A stretch of DNA of 64,000 nucleotides from JAWSVE01 sp050633885 (GTDB taxonomy: Bacteria; Pseudomonadota; Gammaproteobacteria; Pseudomonadales; Cellvibrionaceae), in assembly GCA_050633885.1 (NCBI GenBank), contig JBOEHK010000005.1:62001-126000 (forward strand), written 5' to 3'. The number at the start of each line of letters is the position of its first letter. Positions within the stretch are counted from its first letter, which is position 1. The notes under the pieces are model-generated. The model made no database searches. It had not been told where the DNA came from and saw only the letters and a list, made by a program, of their open reading frames with translations. Positions 26,913 to 35,544 of the stretch are shown here, in pieces. The position numbers and the translations under genes are program-made.

Positions 26913-27380
26913 ATGAAAATTTTATGCGGCAAACTTGCACTACCCTTCATCATTTTCTTCGCGTTAACATCCACCGCCCATTCGGCTGAAACATTTGGCG
27001 ATCCAATCTCTATCAGTCATTCACAATCAATGAGTATTGAAAAAGCTATCCAGTTTTATGAACATGATGTCTCAAAAGACAAAAAACCAGCACTCATTAC
27101 AGCGCAAGTCATCAGCATTTGTGAAACGAAAGGATGTTGGATGGGCTTAGAAACAGAAGCCGAAGATATACGAGTTACGTTTAAAAATTATGGCTTCTTT
27201 GTTCCTCCCACACTCGTTGGGAAAACTGTCGACATTCAAGGAACAATTAAGAAAGTAACACTAAGCCTTAAAGATACAAAACATTATGTAAAAGATGCTG
27301 GCGGAGATCCTGAAACTGTCACTGAGCCAAAGATTGAATATCAAATCATTGCGACAGGCGTTCAAATTCACAAAGACTAA
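26913..27380 (+). CDS. DUF4920 domain-containing exported protein
   Basis: The ATG at 26913 is preferred over an upstream TTG (26880) because it places a classical signal peptide at the N terminus (K-I-L-C-G-K-L then a hydrophobic core, cleavage near A-H-S-A). The protein is 155 residues. After A-E-T-F-G-D-P-I comes a compact OB-fold-like region with C-E-T-K-G-C-W-M and V-D-I-Q-G-T-I-K, the DUF4920 pattern. The two cysteines, four residues apart, could bind metal or form a disulfide. The function of DUF4920 is not known to me. It is probably periplasmic and cotranscribed with the acyl-CoA ligase. Confidence 0.75.
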   Translation: MKILCGKLALPFIIFFALTSTAHSAETFGDPISISHSQSMSIEKAIQFYEHDVSKDKKPALITAQVISICETKGCWMGLETEAEDIRVTFKNYGFFVPPTLVGKTVDIQGTIKKVTLSLKDTKHYVKDAGGDPETVTEPKIEYQIIATGVQIHKD

Positions 27381-27395
27381 TTTATGACACTAACG

Positions 27396-28037
27396 CTAAA
27401 CACAAGGACCATTATATTTTTCAACAAAAATAACCCGTTGCGTAGAAATATCTCCATCAAAGTCGACATAAACAATTTTTTCTCCTCGACGATCGCAACC
27501 ATTCGACCATCGCACCACTGCCAAATAACCTGAGGGCACCAATTCGTAAGATAACGCCTTGTAATCATTAGCCCAAAGCCATAAATGCAATTCTGCCTCT
27601 GTATCAATATCTTCAAAAAAATCTAACAATTCACTTTTTGAATCAATCAAAGCTGTCGTATTACCCATCACTGCCACACCATAAAAGGGACAATAATCTG
27701 GCTCACAAGAAGCACGGAAACCATTCGCTGAAAATGTTGCATCCAAGTCTGTCACCTGCTGATTAGATAGGTTAGCAAATGCATTATCATCGTATACGTA
27801 AAGAATCTCCTCTGACTCAATGATAAAATTGCCATCTACAGTCTCACCCTTTCGAACCTCCCAATATTCAAAATCTTCACTGAGGGTAAAATCGGCCAAT
27901 TCGTACTCATCGAGATGGTAAAAAGATTCATTTAACACAACAATTAATTCAGAATCAGAATTGTCACTTAAGCACGCGGTTAAACCACAAAAAGAAATTA
28001 TGATTCCAAATATTTTCAGGGTCGATGTAACACTCAT
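27396..28037 (-). CDS. Hypothetical lipoprotein
   Basis: 213 residues, no family recognised. The N terminus is a lipoprotein signal peptide: a hydrophobic core then the lipobox L-T-A-C at about residues 19-22. The next residues are S-D-N-S-D, suggesting outer-membrane retention if Lol rules apply. The mature part is acidic and strand-rich, with two pairs of cysteines (C-E-P-D-Y-C near residue 110; C-D-R-R and the terminal G-P-C-V), probably forming disulfides. It is convergent with the DUF4920 gene (15 bp apart) and insulated from ilvC by a terminator. Confidence 0.65.
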   Translation of the reverse strand: MSVTSTLKIFGIIISFCGLTACLSDNSDSELIVVLNESFYHLDEYELADFTLSEDFEYWEVRKGETVDGNFIIESEEILYVYDDNAFANLSNQQVTDLDATFSANGFRASCEPDYCPFYGVAVMGNTTALIDSKSELLDFFEDIDTEAELHLWLWANDYKALSYELVPSGYLAVVRWSNGCDRRGEKIVYVDFDGDISTQRVIFVEKYNGPCV

Positions 28038-28206
28038 GAAGACTACCTAAGAATTTTAAAAGTGCTGAAACACAATCAAGATTTACTTGTGTTATATGAT
28101 AGCTTTGTTGCTCAAAAAAAACGCGATCAGTATCCCGTTCTGAGGAGAAATTTTCTTCAAGGTGATAAAAAATGTAAATTATCAGACTAAACCAGAAACT
28201 GAGAAG

Positions 28207-28238
28207 CAAAAAAAAGCGCCATTAATAATGACGCTTTT
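28207..28238 (-). terminator. Rho-independent terminator of the ilv operon
   Basis: On the minus strand an 11-bp stem AAAGCGTCATT / AATGGCGCTTT (one G-T pair) with a 3-nt loop is followed by a run of T. It lies about 120 nt after the ilvC stop codon. The complementary strand also has a T-run, but no plus-strand gene ends here. Confidence 0.85.
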
Positions 28239-28357
28239 GATTCCTAAATCTGATTTACTGGCTGTATTATCTAACCAGCGCTCAGACCAAAGCAACAACA
28301 TAGTAACAAAAACCTAGTAACACCTTGTAACTACTTAGTAACTACTTATGTAACTAC

Positions 28358-29383
28358 CTAGCTATTGTTTTCTGTTTTATCGATGATCTTATTATCCTTA
28401 ATCCAAGGCATCATCGAACGCAGTTTAGCGCCCACTTCTTCGATTTGATGCTCACCAGAAATACGTCGTTTTGATTTTAAGAATGGCGCGCCTACTCGAC
28501 TATCCAGCATGAAGTCTCTCGCAAATTTACCTTCTTGAATATCTTTCAATACGGCTTTCATTTCCTTCTTGGTTTCTTCAGTCACAATCCGCGAACCAGT
28601 TACATAATCACCATACTCAGCCGTGTTCGAAATCGAATAACGCATATCAGCAATACCGCCTTGATACATTAAATCAACTATCAGCTTCAGTTCATGCAAG
28701 CACTCAAAATAAGCCATCTCTGGTGCATAGCCCGCTTCAACCAATGTTTCGAACCCAGCTTGAACCAATGAAGATGCACCGCCACAAAGAACTGCTTGTT
28801 CACCGAACAAATCTGTTTCGGTTTCCTCGCGGAAGTTAGTTTCAATAATACCTGAACGACCACCACCATTTCCTGATGCATAAGATAGGGCAACATTTTT
28901 AGCTTGGCCTGTCGCATCTTGATAAATAGCAATGAGAGTTGGTACACCACCGCCTTCTAAATAAGTAGAGCGAACTGTATGACCAGGACCTTTTGGCGCA
29001 ATCATAATCACATCAACATCTTTTGGCGGCTCAATTAATTGAAAATGGACATTAAAGCCATGAGCAAACGCGAGAGCTGCGCCTGATTTTAAATTCGGAA
29101 CAATTTGCGTATTGTAAATTTCAGCTTGATGCTCATCAGGCGCTAGAATCATAATGACGTCGGCGTCTTTCGTAGCGCCCTCAATCGTATCAACACCTAA
29201 TCCAGCCTTCTCAACTTTGGCCCAGTTAGCAGAACCTTTTCGCAAACCAACAACAACGTTAGTAACGCCTGAGTCTTTTAAGTTCTGTGCATGTGCATGA
29301 CCTTGTGAGCCATAGCCAATGATCGCTACTTTTTTCTTTTGGATGATAGAAAGGTCGCAGTCTTTGTCGTAATAAATTTGCAT
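28358..29383 (-). CDS. ilvC: Ketol-acid reductoisomerase (class I)
   Basis: A 341-residue protein of class I KARI length. The N-terminal Rossmann domain has G-Y-G-S-Q-G-H-A-H-A (about residues 24-33) and V-G-L-R-K-G-S. The knotted C-terminal domain has the Mg-binding D-L-F-G-E-Q-A-V-L-C-G and E-C-L-H-E-L-K segments. It converts acetolactate or acetohydroxybutyrate to the dihydroxy acids using NADPH. It is the third gene of ilvI-ilvH-ilvC, 65 bp after ilvH, and is followed by a strong terminator. Confidence 0.97.
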   Translation of the reverse strand: MQIYYDKDCDLSIIQKKKVAIIGYGSQGHAHAQNLKDSGVTNVVVGLRKGSANWAKVEKAGLGVDTIEGATKDADVIMILAPDEHQAEIYNTQIVPNLKSGAALAFAHGFNVHFQLIEPPKDVDVIMIAPKGPGHTVRSTYLEGGGVPTLIAIYQDATGQAKNVALSYASGNGGGRSGIIETNFREETETDLFGEQAVLCGGASSLVQAGFETLVEAGYAPEMAYFECLHELKLIVDLMYQGGIADMRYSISNTAEYGDYVTGSRIVTEETKKEMKAVLKDIQEGKFARDFMLDSRVGAPFLKSKRRISGEHQIEEVGAKLRSMMPWIKDNKIIDKTENNS

Positions 29384-29448
29384 TGTTTTTGTCCTACTGG
29401 TTCAAATAAAAAATTAAAGTAATGAATAAATATATAAAATAATAAGTG

Positions 29449-29940
29449 TTACAAGCTAAGAATTTTTTCTCCGCGAGCAATACCAGATACACCGGTACGT
29501 GCGACTTCTAAGATAGCGGCTTCTCCAACAGACTGTAAAAAAGCATCAAGCTTTTCACTAGCGCCCGTTATCTGTATGACATACACCGTGGAACTTACAT
29601 CGACAATTTGGCCACGAAAAATATCAACACATCGTTTAATTTCAGCACGCTGCGATCCTGCCGCTTTCACTTTCACCAGCATCAGCTCTCGCTCAATGTG
29701 TGCTCCTTCAGTGAGGTCAACAAGCTTTACAACATCGATTAAACGGTTGAGATGCTTTGTGATTTGCTCGATGACATGATCATCACCAATCGTTGTCAGT
29801 GTTAAACGAGACAAGCTATCATCTTCTGTTGCTGCAACAGTTAATGACTCAATATTGTAACCTCGCTGAGAAAATAACCCGACAACCCTCGACAATGCGC
29901 CAGGTTCGTTTTCCATTAATACTGAAATAATTCGTCTCAT
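29449..29940 (-). CDS. ilvH: Acetolactate synthase small (regulatory) subunit
   Basis: 163 residues from the ATG at 29940. That start gives the family N terminus M-R-R-I-I-S-V-L-M-E-N-E-P-G-A-L-S-R-V, an ACT domain (about 2-78) that binds valine for feedback inhibition. The C-terminal ALS_ss domain contains R-A-E-I-K-R. The ATG shares one base with the stop of ilvI (TAATG), so the subunits should be translationally coupled and made in balance. An upstream in-frame start inside ilvI is not needed. Confidence 0.96.
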   Translation of the reverse strand: MRRIISVLMENEPGALSRVVGLFSQRGYNIESLTVAATEDDSLSRLTLTTIGDDHVIEQITKHLNRLIDVVKLVDLTEGAHIERELMLVKVKAAGSQRAEIKRCVDIFRGQIVDVSSTVYVIQITGASEKLDAFLQSVGEAAILEVARTGVSGIARGEKILSL

Positions 29941-31676
29941 TATGTACGCTCCTTTTTGCCGAGCCACATATCGCGCATTGAACCATTTGGAGCGATCAAC
30001 ATAGGATAAACATGCTCACTTCGGTCAACCTGTATATCCATAAAGACAACACGATCTTTCATATCAAAGCATTCTTTTAATTTCGCTTTTAAGTCTTCAC
30101 GCCGAGTAACACGCATACCCACATGCCCATAAGATTCGGCAAGTTTCACAAAATCCGGCAATGAGTCTTCATACAAACTTTCTGAGTATCGACTTTGATA
30201 TTGCATATCTTGCCACTGACGAACCATGCCAAGCGCTTGGTTATTCAAGCAAATAATTTTTATCGGAAGGTGGTATTGCGTCAGAGTGGATAGCTCTTGA
30301 ATGCACATTTGAATACTGCCTTCACCCGTAATACATACTACTGCAGCATCACGATCGGCAAATTGCGCACCCATTGCAGCAGGCAAACCAAAACCCATCG
30401 TGCCAAGACCGCCAGAATTTATCCAGCGACGCGGTTTGTCAAAAATATAATACTGCGCAGCAAACATCTGATGCTGACCAACATCGGAGGTGACATACGC
30501 ATCACCTTTTGTGATTTCGTAAACGGCCTGAATCACTTCTTGCGGTTTTATTTCACCGGTCGATTCAAAGCGGTTTGCCGTATAAATACCGTGCTTCGCT
30601 CGCCATTCCTCAATCTGCGACCACCATTCTTTAAGCGCAGTAGTATCAGGCTTCTCATTTGATGCTTCGATGACATCAATCATTTCTTTTAAAACATTAT
30701 CAACAGCGCCCACAATCGGAACATCCGCCGTGACAGTTTTTGAAATCGACGCTGGATCGATATCGATATGAATTATTTTCGCACTAGGACAAAACTTACT
30801 CGGCGTATTCGTAACTCGGTCATCAAAACGAGCGCCAACCGCTAAAATAACATCACTATGATGCATTGCAGTATTAGCCTCGAACGTTCCATGCATTCCT
30901 AACATGCCAAGAAATTGCTTATCCGTCCCAGGAAAACAACCTAATCCCATCAACGTATTCGTAACGGGGAAATCTAAACCTTTAGCTAATTTAGTTAATA
31001 ACGCACTACCCTCACCCTGGATAACACCACCACCGGCATAAATCATCGGGCGCTTAGCATTCAGCAGTAGTTGAGCTGCTTTTTTGATTTGGCCGCTATG
31101 GCCTTTACCGGCAGGAGTATACGAACGAATTTTGATCTTGCTCGGATATTCGAACTCAAATTTGTTAGCCGGATCAGTAATATCTTTTGGCACATCGACA
31201 ACCACGGGACCTGGCCGTCCAGTACCCGCTATGTAATAAGCCTTTTTAATCACCTCAGGAATTTCTCGAGCATCTTTGATCAAGAAGCTGTGCTTAACAA
31301 TCGGGCGAGACACGCCAACCATATCCGTTTCCTGAAAAGCATCTTCACCGATTTTATCGGAAGGAACCTGACCAGAAATAACAACCATCGGAATCGAATC
31401 CATGTAAGCTGTCGCAATCCCGGTAATTGCATTTGTTGCTCCAGGACCAGACGTCACTAAAACCGTTCCGACTTTACCCGTTGCTCGCGTGTAGCCATCC
31501 GCCGCATGAGTCGCAGCCTGCTCATGACGGACCAAAATATGTCTGACTGCTTCTTGACGATAGATAGCATCGTAAATGTGTAAAGCCGCCCCACCAGGAT
31601 AACCAAAGACGATATCTACGCCTTCTTCCTGTAATGAACGAATGAGCATATCGCCACCCGATAACAATTCCACGCT
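29940..31676 (-). CDS. ilvI: Acetolactate synthase large (catalytic) subunit
   Basis: A 578-residue ThDP enzyme. The GTG at 31676 is chosen over a TTG at 31697 because AGAGGT lies 6 nt before it and it gives the family start M-E-L-L-S-G-G-D-M. The PYR domain contains G-Y-P-G-G-A-A-L and the catalytic Glu region V-R-H-E-Q-A-A-T-H. The ThDP domain has G-E-G-S-I-Q-M through N-N-Q-A-L-G-M-V-R-Q-W. It makes acetolactate from pyruvate, or acetohydroxybutyrate with 2-oxobutyrate. It is first in the ilvI-ilvH-ilvC operon and preceded by a strong hairpin. Confidence 0.96.
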   Translation of the reverse strand, partial: SVELLSGGDMLIRSLQEEGVDIVFGYPGGAALHIYDAIYRQEAVRHILVRHEQAATHAADGYTRATGKVGTVLVTSGPGATNAITGIATAYMDSIPMVVISGQVPSDKIGEDAFQETDMVGVSRPIVKHSFLIKDAREIPEVIKKAYYIAGTGRPGPVVVDVPKDITDPANKFEFEYPSKIKIRSYTPAGKGHSGQIKKAAQLLLNAKRPMIYAGGGVIQGEGSALLTKLAKGLDFPVTNTLMGLGCFPGTDKQFLGMLGMHGTFEANTAMHHSDVILAVGARFDDRVTNTPSKFCPSAKIIHIDIDPASISKTVTADVPIVGAVDNVLKEMIDVIEASNEKPDTTALKEWWSQIEEWRAKHGIYTANRFESTGEIKPQEVIQAVYEITKGDAYVTSDVGQHQMFAAQYYIFDKPRRWINSGGLGTMGFGLPAAMGAQFADRDAAVVCITGEGSIQMCIQELSTLTQYHLPIKIICLNNQALGMVRQWQDMQYQSRYSESLYEDSLPDFVKLAESYGHVGMRVTRREDLKAKLKECFDMKDRVVFMDIQVDRSEHVYPMLIAPNGSMRDMWLGKKERT

Positions 31677-31696
31677 TGTACCTCTTTGTAACAACA

Positions 31697-31719
31697 ATGG
31701 GCTGCATTCAGCAGCCCAT
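31697..31719 (-). promoter_or_regulatory. Attenuator-like hairpin in the ilv leader
   Basis: A perfect 9-bp, GC-rich stem ATGGGCTGC / GCAGCCCAT with a 5-nt loop lies 20 nt before the ilvI GTG and about 9 nt before its ribosome-binding site. The downstream T-tract is interrupted (TGTTGTT), so it is either a weak attenuator/terminator or a structure that tunes translation. A clear run of Ile/Val/Leu codons ahead of it was not found. Confidence 0.5.
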
Positions 31720-32192
31720 AAAATTTGTATGATTGAATGAATTTTAGACGGTACATTATCAACGAATAATGTTACTCATTATCTATCTTTATCTGCCTTA
31801 ATTAGCACTGAGTCAGCAAATCAGGGAAGCTGGCCGCCTAAGGTGAACATAGGTTATAGATCGCCTTAGGTATACCCTAACCATCGAAGTCTTCCGTTGG
31901 TAAACAAAGGATCTAAAGAAGGTTAGTTTTAAAGCCAGTAGACAGGATGACTGATCGATTTGTAATGATCGGCACGTGCTAGTTAGCTATACCACCCGTC
32001 TAGAGAACCCGACATTTTGGCAATATTGCATACAATGTCAAGGATTTGCACTGATAGACTGTGCGAATCCTAGCAAATTATTCAATTGAGCTGCCGCTAA
32101 CTCTATTTTATGTTTATAGTTTGCATAACAGAAGAGATGACAGGCCCATGTTCACATGACAGTGGGCCAACATTATATTAGAGGACAACATC
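31720..32192. other. Divergent intergenic region between ilvI and the DUF4124 gene
   Basis: This gap of about 470 bp has no convincing long gene. On the minus strand a 23-codon frame (31884-31813) contains 8 Val/Leu/Ile codons and could be a leader peptide. CCTAAGG/CCTTAGG at 31838-31871 is a dyad overlapping it. A TTGACA box (minus, 32041-32036) overlaps a perfect palindrome GCAATATTGC (32020-32029) framed by GACATT/AATGTC, but no good -10 follows. GGCCCA/TGGGCC (32143-32168) forms a stem just before the DUF4124 ribosome-binding site GAGGAC. Confidence 0.4.
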
Positions 32193-32645
32193 ATGAATTA
32201 TCCCAATCTCATTATTATCGCCATTGTTTCTAGTTGTCTTATCAGCACAAGCGCTATGGCGGCTAAGAACTATTACAAATGGACAGATGCAGAGGGTGTC
32301 ACTCATTACTCCGCACAACGGCCTAATAATACCGACTCTGAAGCGGTAAGCATTAAAGGTGGTCGAACAGTCACCGAAAACTCGACCGACACTAAAGCAA
32401 GCCAAACAGAAAACAAACCTAAGCCTGCCGGCTCTGTAAAAGAAGAAGATTTAGCTCCTGGTGAAACGGTTGAAGTATTTGAAAAAGACCTTGAGCGCTG
32501 CAAAGCGGCAAAAGACAATTTAAAACTTCTTCAAACGTCCCCTAGAATACGGACAAATAACGATGGAGAAGTAAAATTTATGTCGGATGATGAGCGAGCG
32601 ACTCGCATTAATGAATCTCAACAAGCTATTGAAGAGTCCTGTTAA
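32193..32645 (+). CDS. DUF4124 domain-containing exported protein
   Basis: 150 residues. A signal peptide covers residues 1-23 (hydrophobic core, cleavage after A-M-A). The mature start K-N-Y-Y-K-W-T-D-A-E-G-V-T-H-Y-S is the DUF4124 signature (a short beta unit with the W-x-D-x-x-G-x-x-x-Y pattern). A polar linker follows, then a C-terminal helix containing E-D-L-E-R-C-K-A-A-K-D-N and a second Cys near the end. Its biochemical role is unknown. A gene of this family sits divergent to ilvI in Pseudomonas as I recall, so the pairing looks conserved. It is followed at once by its own terminator. Confidence 0.8.
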   Translation: MNYPNLIIIAIVSSCLISTSAMAAKNYYKWTDAEGVTHYSAQRPNNTDSEAVSIKGGRTVTENSTDTKASQTENKPKPAGSVKEEDLAPGETVEVFEKDLERCKAAKDNLKLLQTSPRIRTNNDGEVKFMSDDERATRINESQQAIEESC

Positions 32646-32667
32646 ACATTACTAGGACTCTTTTGTT
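32632..32667 (+). terminator. Rho-independent terminator overlapping the DUF4124 stop codon
   Basis: A 9-bp perfect stem AAGAGTCCT / AGGACTCTT (32632-32640 and 32654-32662) with a 13-nt loop, followed by TTTGTT. The left arm forms the last codons of the DUF4124 gene. Confidence 0.75.
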
Positions 32668-32724
32668 AATAGATACACAATTAAAGATAATCTAATGAAC
32701 CACTATACATAGCTGATTATCTTG

Positions 32725-35325
32725 TTATCTTCTAAACACAATTTTCTCTTTATCGTCAGATAGCATCGCTTTAATTGTATCTCCAGGCGCATACCGTCCA
32801 GCCAACACCTCTTGAGCTAAAGGGTTTTCAATATACTGCTGAATCGCTCTTTTTAACGGCCGAGCCCCATATACAGGATCAAAGCCCGCCGTTACCAATT
32901 TATCAAGAGCGCCCTCTTCGATCTCAAAATTTAGCTCTCGCTCTTTTAATCGCTGACGTAACAAATCAAGCTGAATATTGGCGATACCTCGAATCTGAGA
33001 CTGCGCCAATGGATCAAATACAACCAGCTCATCGACACGATTAATAAACTCTGGCCTGAAATGACCTCCCACAACCTCCATCACCGCATGTTTAATCGCT
33101 TCTTGCTTCGCTGCTTCGGATTCGTACTCAGAAGACTTTGTCATCTCTTGAATGACGCCAGAGCCTAGATTCGATGTCATCACCACCACCGTATTTCGAA
33201 AATCGACCGTGCGACCCTGTCCGTCAGTCAAACGACCATCCTCTAAAACCTGAAGTAAGATATTAAATACATCAGGGTGCGCCTTTTCCACCTCATCCAA
33301 CAAAAGTACCGAATAAGGGCGACGACGAACGGCCTCTGTTAAATAACCGCCCTCTTCATAACCAACATAACCCGGAGGAGCGCCGATCAAACGAGCGACA
33401 GAGTGCTTTTCCATAAACTCGGACATATCAATGCGAACCATCGCATCATCACTATCAAATAAAAACTCTGCTAATGCTTTACACAACTCTGTCTTACCAA
33501 CACCTGTTGGACCTAAAAATAAAAAAGATCCATTAGGTCGATTAGGATCAGATAATCCTGCACGCGATCGACGCACAGCATTACTGACAGCAATCACCGC
33601 CTGCTCCTGCCCTATAACACGCTTGTGTAAACCGTCCTCCATGCGAACTAATTTATCTCGCTCCCCTTCCAGCATTTTAGACACTGGGATTCCGGTCCAT
33701 TTAGAGACAACCTCCGCAATTTCCTCATCGCCTACTTTATTTCTTAACAGCTTCATCTCAACGACTTTATTTTGAGAGGCTAGCTCAAGTTGTTTTTCTA
33801 ATTCTGGAATGAGGCCATATTGCAATTCGGACATACGACCTAAATCACCGGCTCGACGAGCGGCCTCTACATCTAACTTTGCTTGCTCTAAATCAGATTT
33901 AATCCCTTGCGATCCCTGAAGCGCTGATTTCTCTGCCTTCCAAATTTCTTCAAGATCAGAAAATTCTCTTTCTGCCTTTTCAATTTCCTCATCCAACTTA
34001 ACCAATTGTTTTTTCGCTGTTTCAGAATCTTCTTTCTTAACCGCTTCTCGTTCAATTTTTAATTGAATCAATCTGCGCTCTAATCGATCCATCTCTTCCG
34101 GCTTGGAATCGATCTCCATACGAATACGACTCCCCGCCTCGTCGATTAAATCAATCGCTTTATCAGGTAGCTGACGATCAGTGATATAACGCTGCGACAA
34201 TTTTGCTGCTGCAATAATTGCAGCATCGGTGATATCGACGCCATGATGTACTTCATAGCGCTCTTTTAATCCACGTAAAATCGCAATGGTATCTTCTTCA
34301 CTGGGTTCATCGACCAATACTTTTTGAAATCGTCTCTCCAACGCGGCATCTTTTTCAATATATTGACGATACTCGTCGAGCGTTGTCGCACCAACACAAT
34401 GTAATTCACCACGCGCAAGAGCAGGCTTCAACATATTTCCGGCATCCATTGCACCTTCAGCTTTACCGGCACCAACCATCGTATGCAACTCATCAATAAA
34501 TAATATGATTCGGCCTTCTTGTTTTCCAAGTTCATTCAGTAACGCCTTGAGTCTCTCTTCAAATTCTCCACGAAATTTTGCGCCGGCTATTAACGCTCCC
34601 ATATCCAGCGAAAGTAATCTTTTATTTTTTAGCCCTTCGGGCACTTCACCGTTAATGATTCTTTGAGCCAAACCCTCGACAATGGCTGTTTTACCAACAC
34701 CAGGCTCACCAATTAATACTGGATTGTTCTTTGTCCTACGCTGTAAAACTTGTATCGTTCTTCGGATTTCATCATCACGGCCGATGACAGGATCGAGCTT
34801 ACCTGCTTCAGCACGGGCGGTTAAATCAATGGTGTACTTATCGAGAGCTTGTCGATTAGATTCAGACTCTGGATCATCAACTGTCTCTCCGCCTCTCACC
34901 TTATCAACACTTTCTTTCAAACGATTCTTATCGCCAAATTGACTCAAAATTTTTCCGAGCGAGCTCTTCGCGTCATCCATGGCCGCAAGCAATAAACTTT
35001 CACTAGAAATAAATTTATCGCCATTTGCTTGTGATTGCTTATCCGCTAAATTTAAAAGCCGAGACAGTTCCGCCGACATATGAACATCGCCCGTGGGGCT
35101 TTGAATGCGAGCCAAACCATCTAGCTCTTTAGCCAAGGCGTTTCTCAAACCATTAACATCAAAACCAGACTGCGCCAATAATGGATGCACACTACTACCC
35201 TGCTGGTCCAACATCGCCAACAGGACATGAACTGGTTCTATCTGATTATGATCTCGACCGACAGCCAGAGATTGCGCGTCCGACAATGCCATCTGAAATT
35301 GATTCGTTAATTTATCTATTCGCAT
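32725..35325 (-). CDS. clpB: ClpB disaggregase (Hsp100)
   Basis: 866 residues from the ATG at 35325, which has GAGGTG just upstream; a TTG four codons earlier lies in that ribosome-binding site. Order: ClpN repeats (1-145), NBD1 with Walker A G-E-P-G-V-G-K-T (about 205), the coiled-coil middle domain (about 410-525), NBD2 with G-P-T-G-V-G-K-T (about 605), and the C-terminal D2-small domain. The length and the full middle domain separate it from ClpA and ClpC. It rescues aggregated proteins with DnaK using ATP in the cytosol. The RpoH-type promoter upstream fits heat-shock control. Confidence 0.97.
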   Translation of the reverse strand: MRIDKLTNQFQMALSDAQSLAVGRDHNQIEPVHVLLAMLDQQGSSVHPLLAQSGFDVNGLRNALAKELDGLARIQSPTGDVHMSAELSRLLNLADKQSQANGDKFISSESLLLAAMDDAKSSLGKILSQFGDKNRLKESVDKVRGGETVDDPESESNRQALDKYTIDLTARAEAGKLDPVIGRDDEIRRTIQVLQRRTKNNPVLIGEPGVGKTAIVEGLAQRIINGEVPEGLKNKRLLSLDMGALIAGAKFRGEFEERLKALLNELGKQEGRIILFIDELHTMVGAGKAEGAMDAGNMLKPALARGELHCVGATTLDEYRQYIEKDAALERRFQKVLVDEPSEEDTIAILRGLKERYEVHHGVDITDAAIIAAAKLSQRYITDRQLPDKAIDLIDEAGSRIRMEIDSKPEEMDRLERRLIQLKIEREAVKKEDSETAKKQLVKLDEEIEKAEREFSDLEEIWKAEKSALQGSQGIKSDLEQAKLDVEAARRAGDLGRMSELQYGLIPELEKQLELASQNKVVEMKLLRNKVGDEEIAEVVSKWTGIPVSKMLEGERDKLVRMEDGLHKRVIGQEQAVIAVSNAVRRSRAGLSDPNRPNGSFLFLGPTGVGKTELCKALAEFLFDSDDAMVRIDMSEFMEKHSVARLIGAPPGYVGYEEGGYLTEAVRRRPYSVLLLDEVEKAHPDVFNILLQVLEDGRLTDGQGRTVDFRNTVVVMTSNLGSGVIQEMTKSSEYESEAAKQEAIKHAVMEVVGGHFRPEFINRVDELVVFDPLAQSQIRGIANIQLDLLRQRLKERELNFEIEEGALDKLVTAGFDPVYGARPLKRAIQQYIENPLAQEVLAGRYAPGDTIKAMLSDDKEKIVFRR

Positions 35326-35410
35326 TACACACCTCAAACAATTAGATCACTGCCGATTCAATATCGATTGAATACGGACTTTAAGAGATATTTAAACTAT
35401 TAAGATTACA

Positions 35411-35439
35411 TCTTGGGGCACAGGAGAATAATTCAACTG
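35411..35439 (-). promoter_or_regulatory. Heat-shock (RpoH/sigma-32-type) promoter of clpB
   Basis: On the minus strand CAGTTGAA (35439-35432), a 13-nt spacer and CCCCAAGA (35418-35411) match the sigma-32 pattern CTTGAA-N(11-15)-CCCCATnT well. The clpB ATG lies about 85 nt downstream. The gap to pgeF (35326-35544) holds nothing else recognised. Confidence 0.65.
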
Positions 35440-35544
35440 ATATAAATCAATTGATTGCTTTTAACCTATCTGTAGATATTATTTGAAGGGATTTTTAACG
35501 CTTTAAATAAATGGCACAAAAGGGGATACCAGATCACACATTCT

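Noticed and set aside
27964..28209. 81-codon minus-strand frame overlapping the lipoprotein start
   Set aside because: Out of frame with the lipobox protein, which has the better signal peptide; the frame begins within the ilv terminator.
30297..31460. Long frames (121 and 129 codons) on the plus strand inside ilvI
   Set aside because: Antisense shadows of a highly conserved gene; no ribosome-binding site or recognisable protein.
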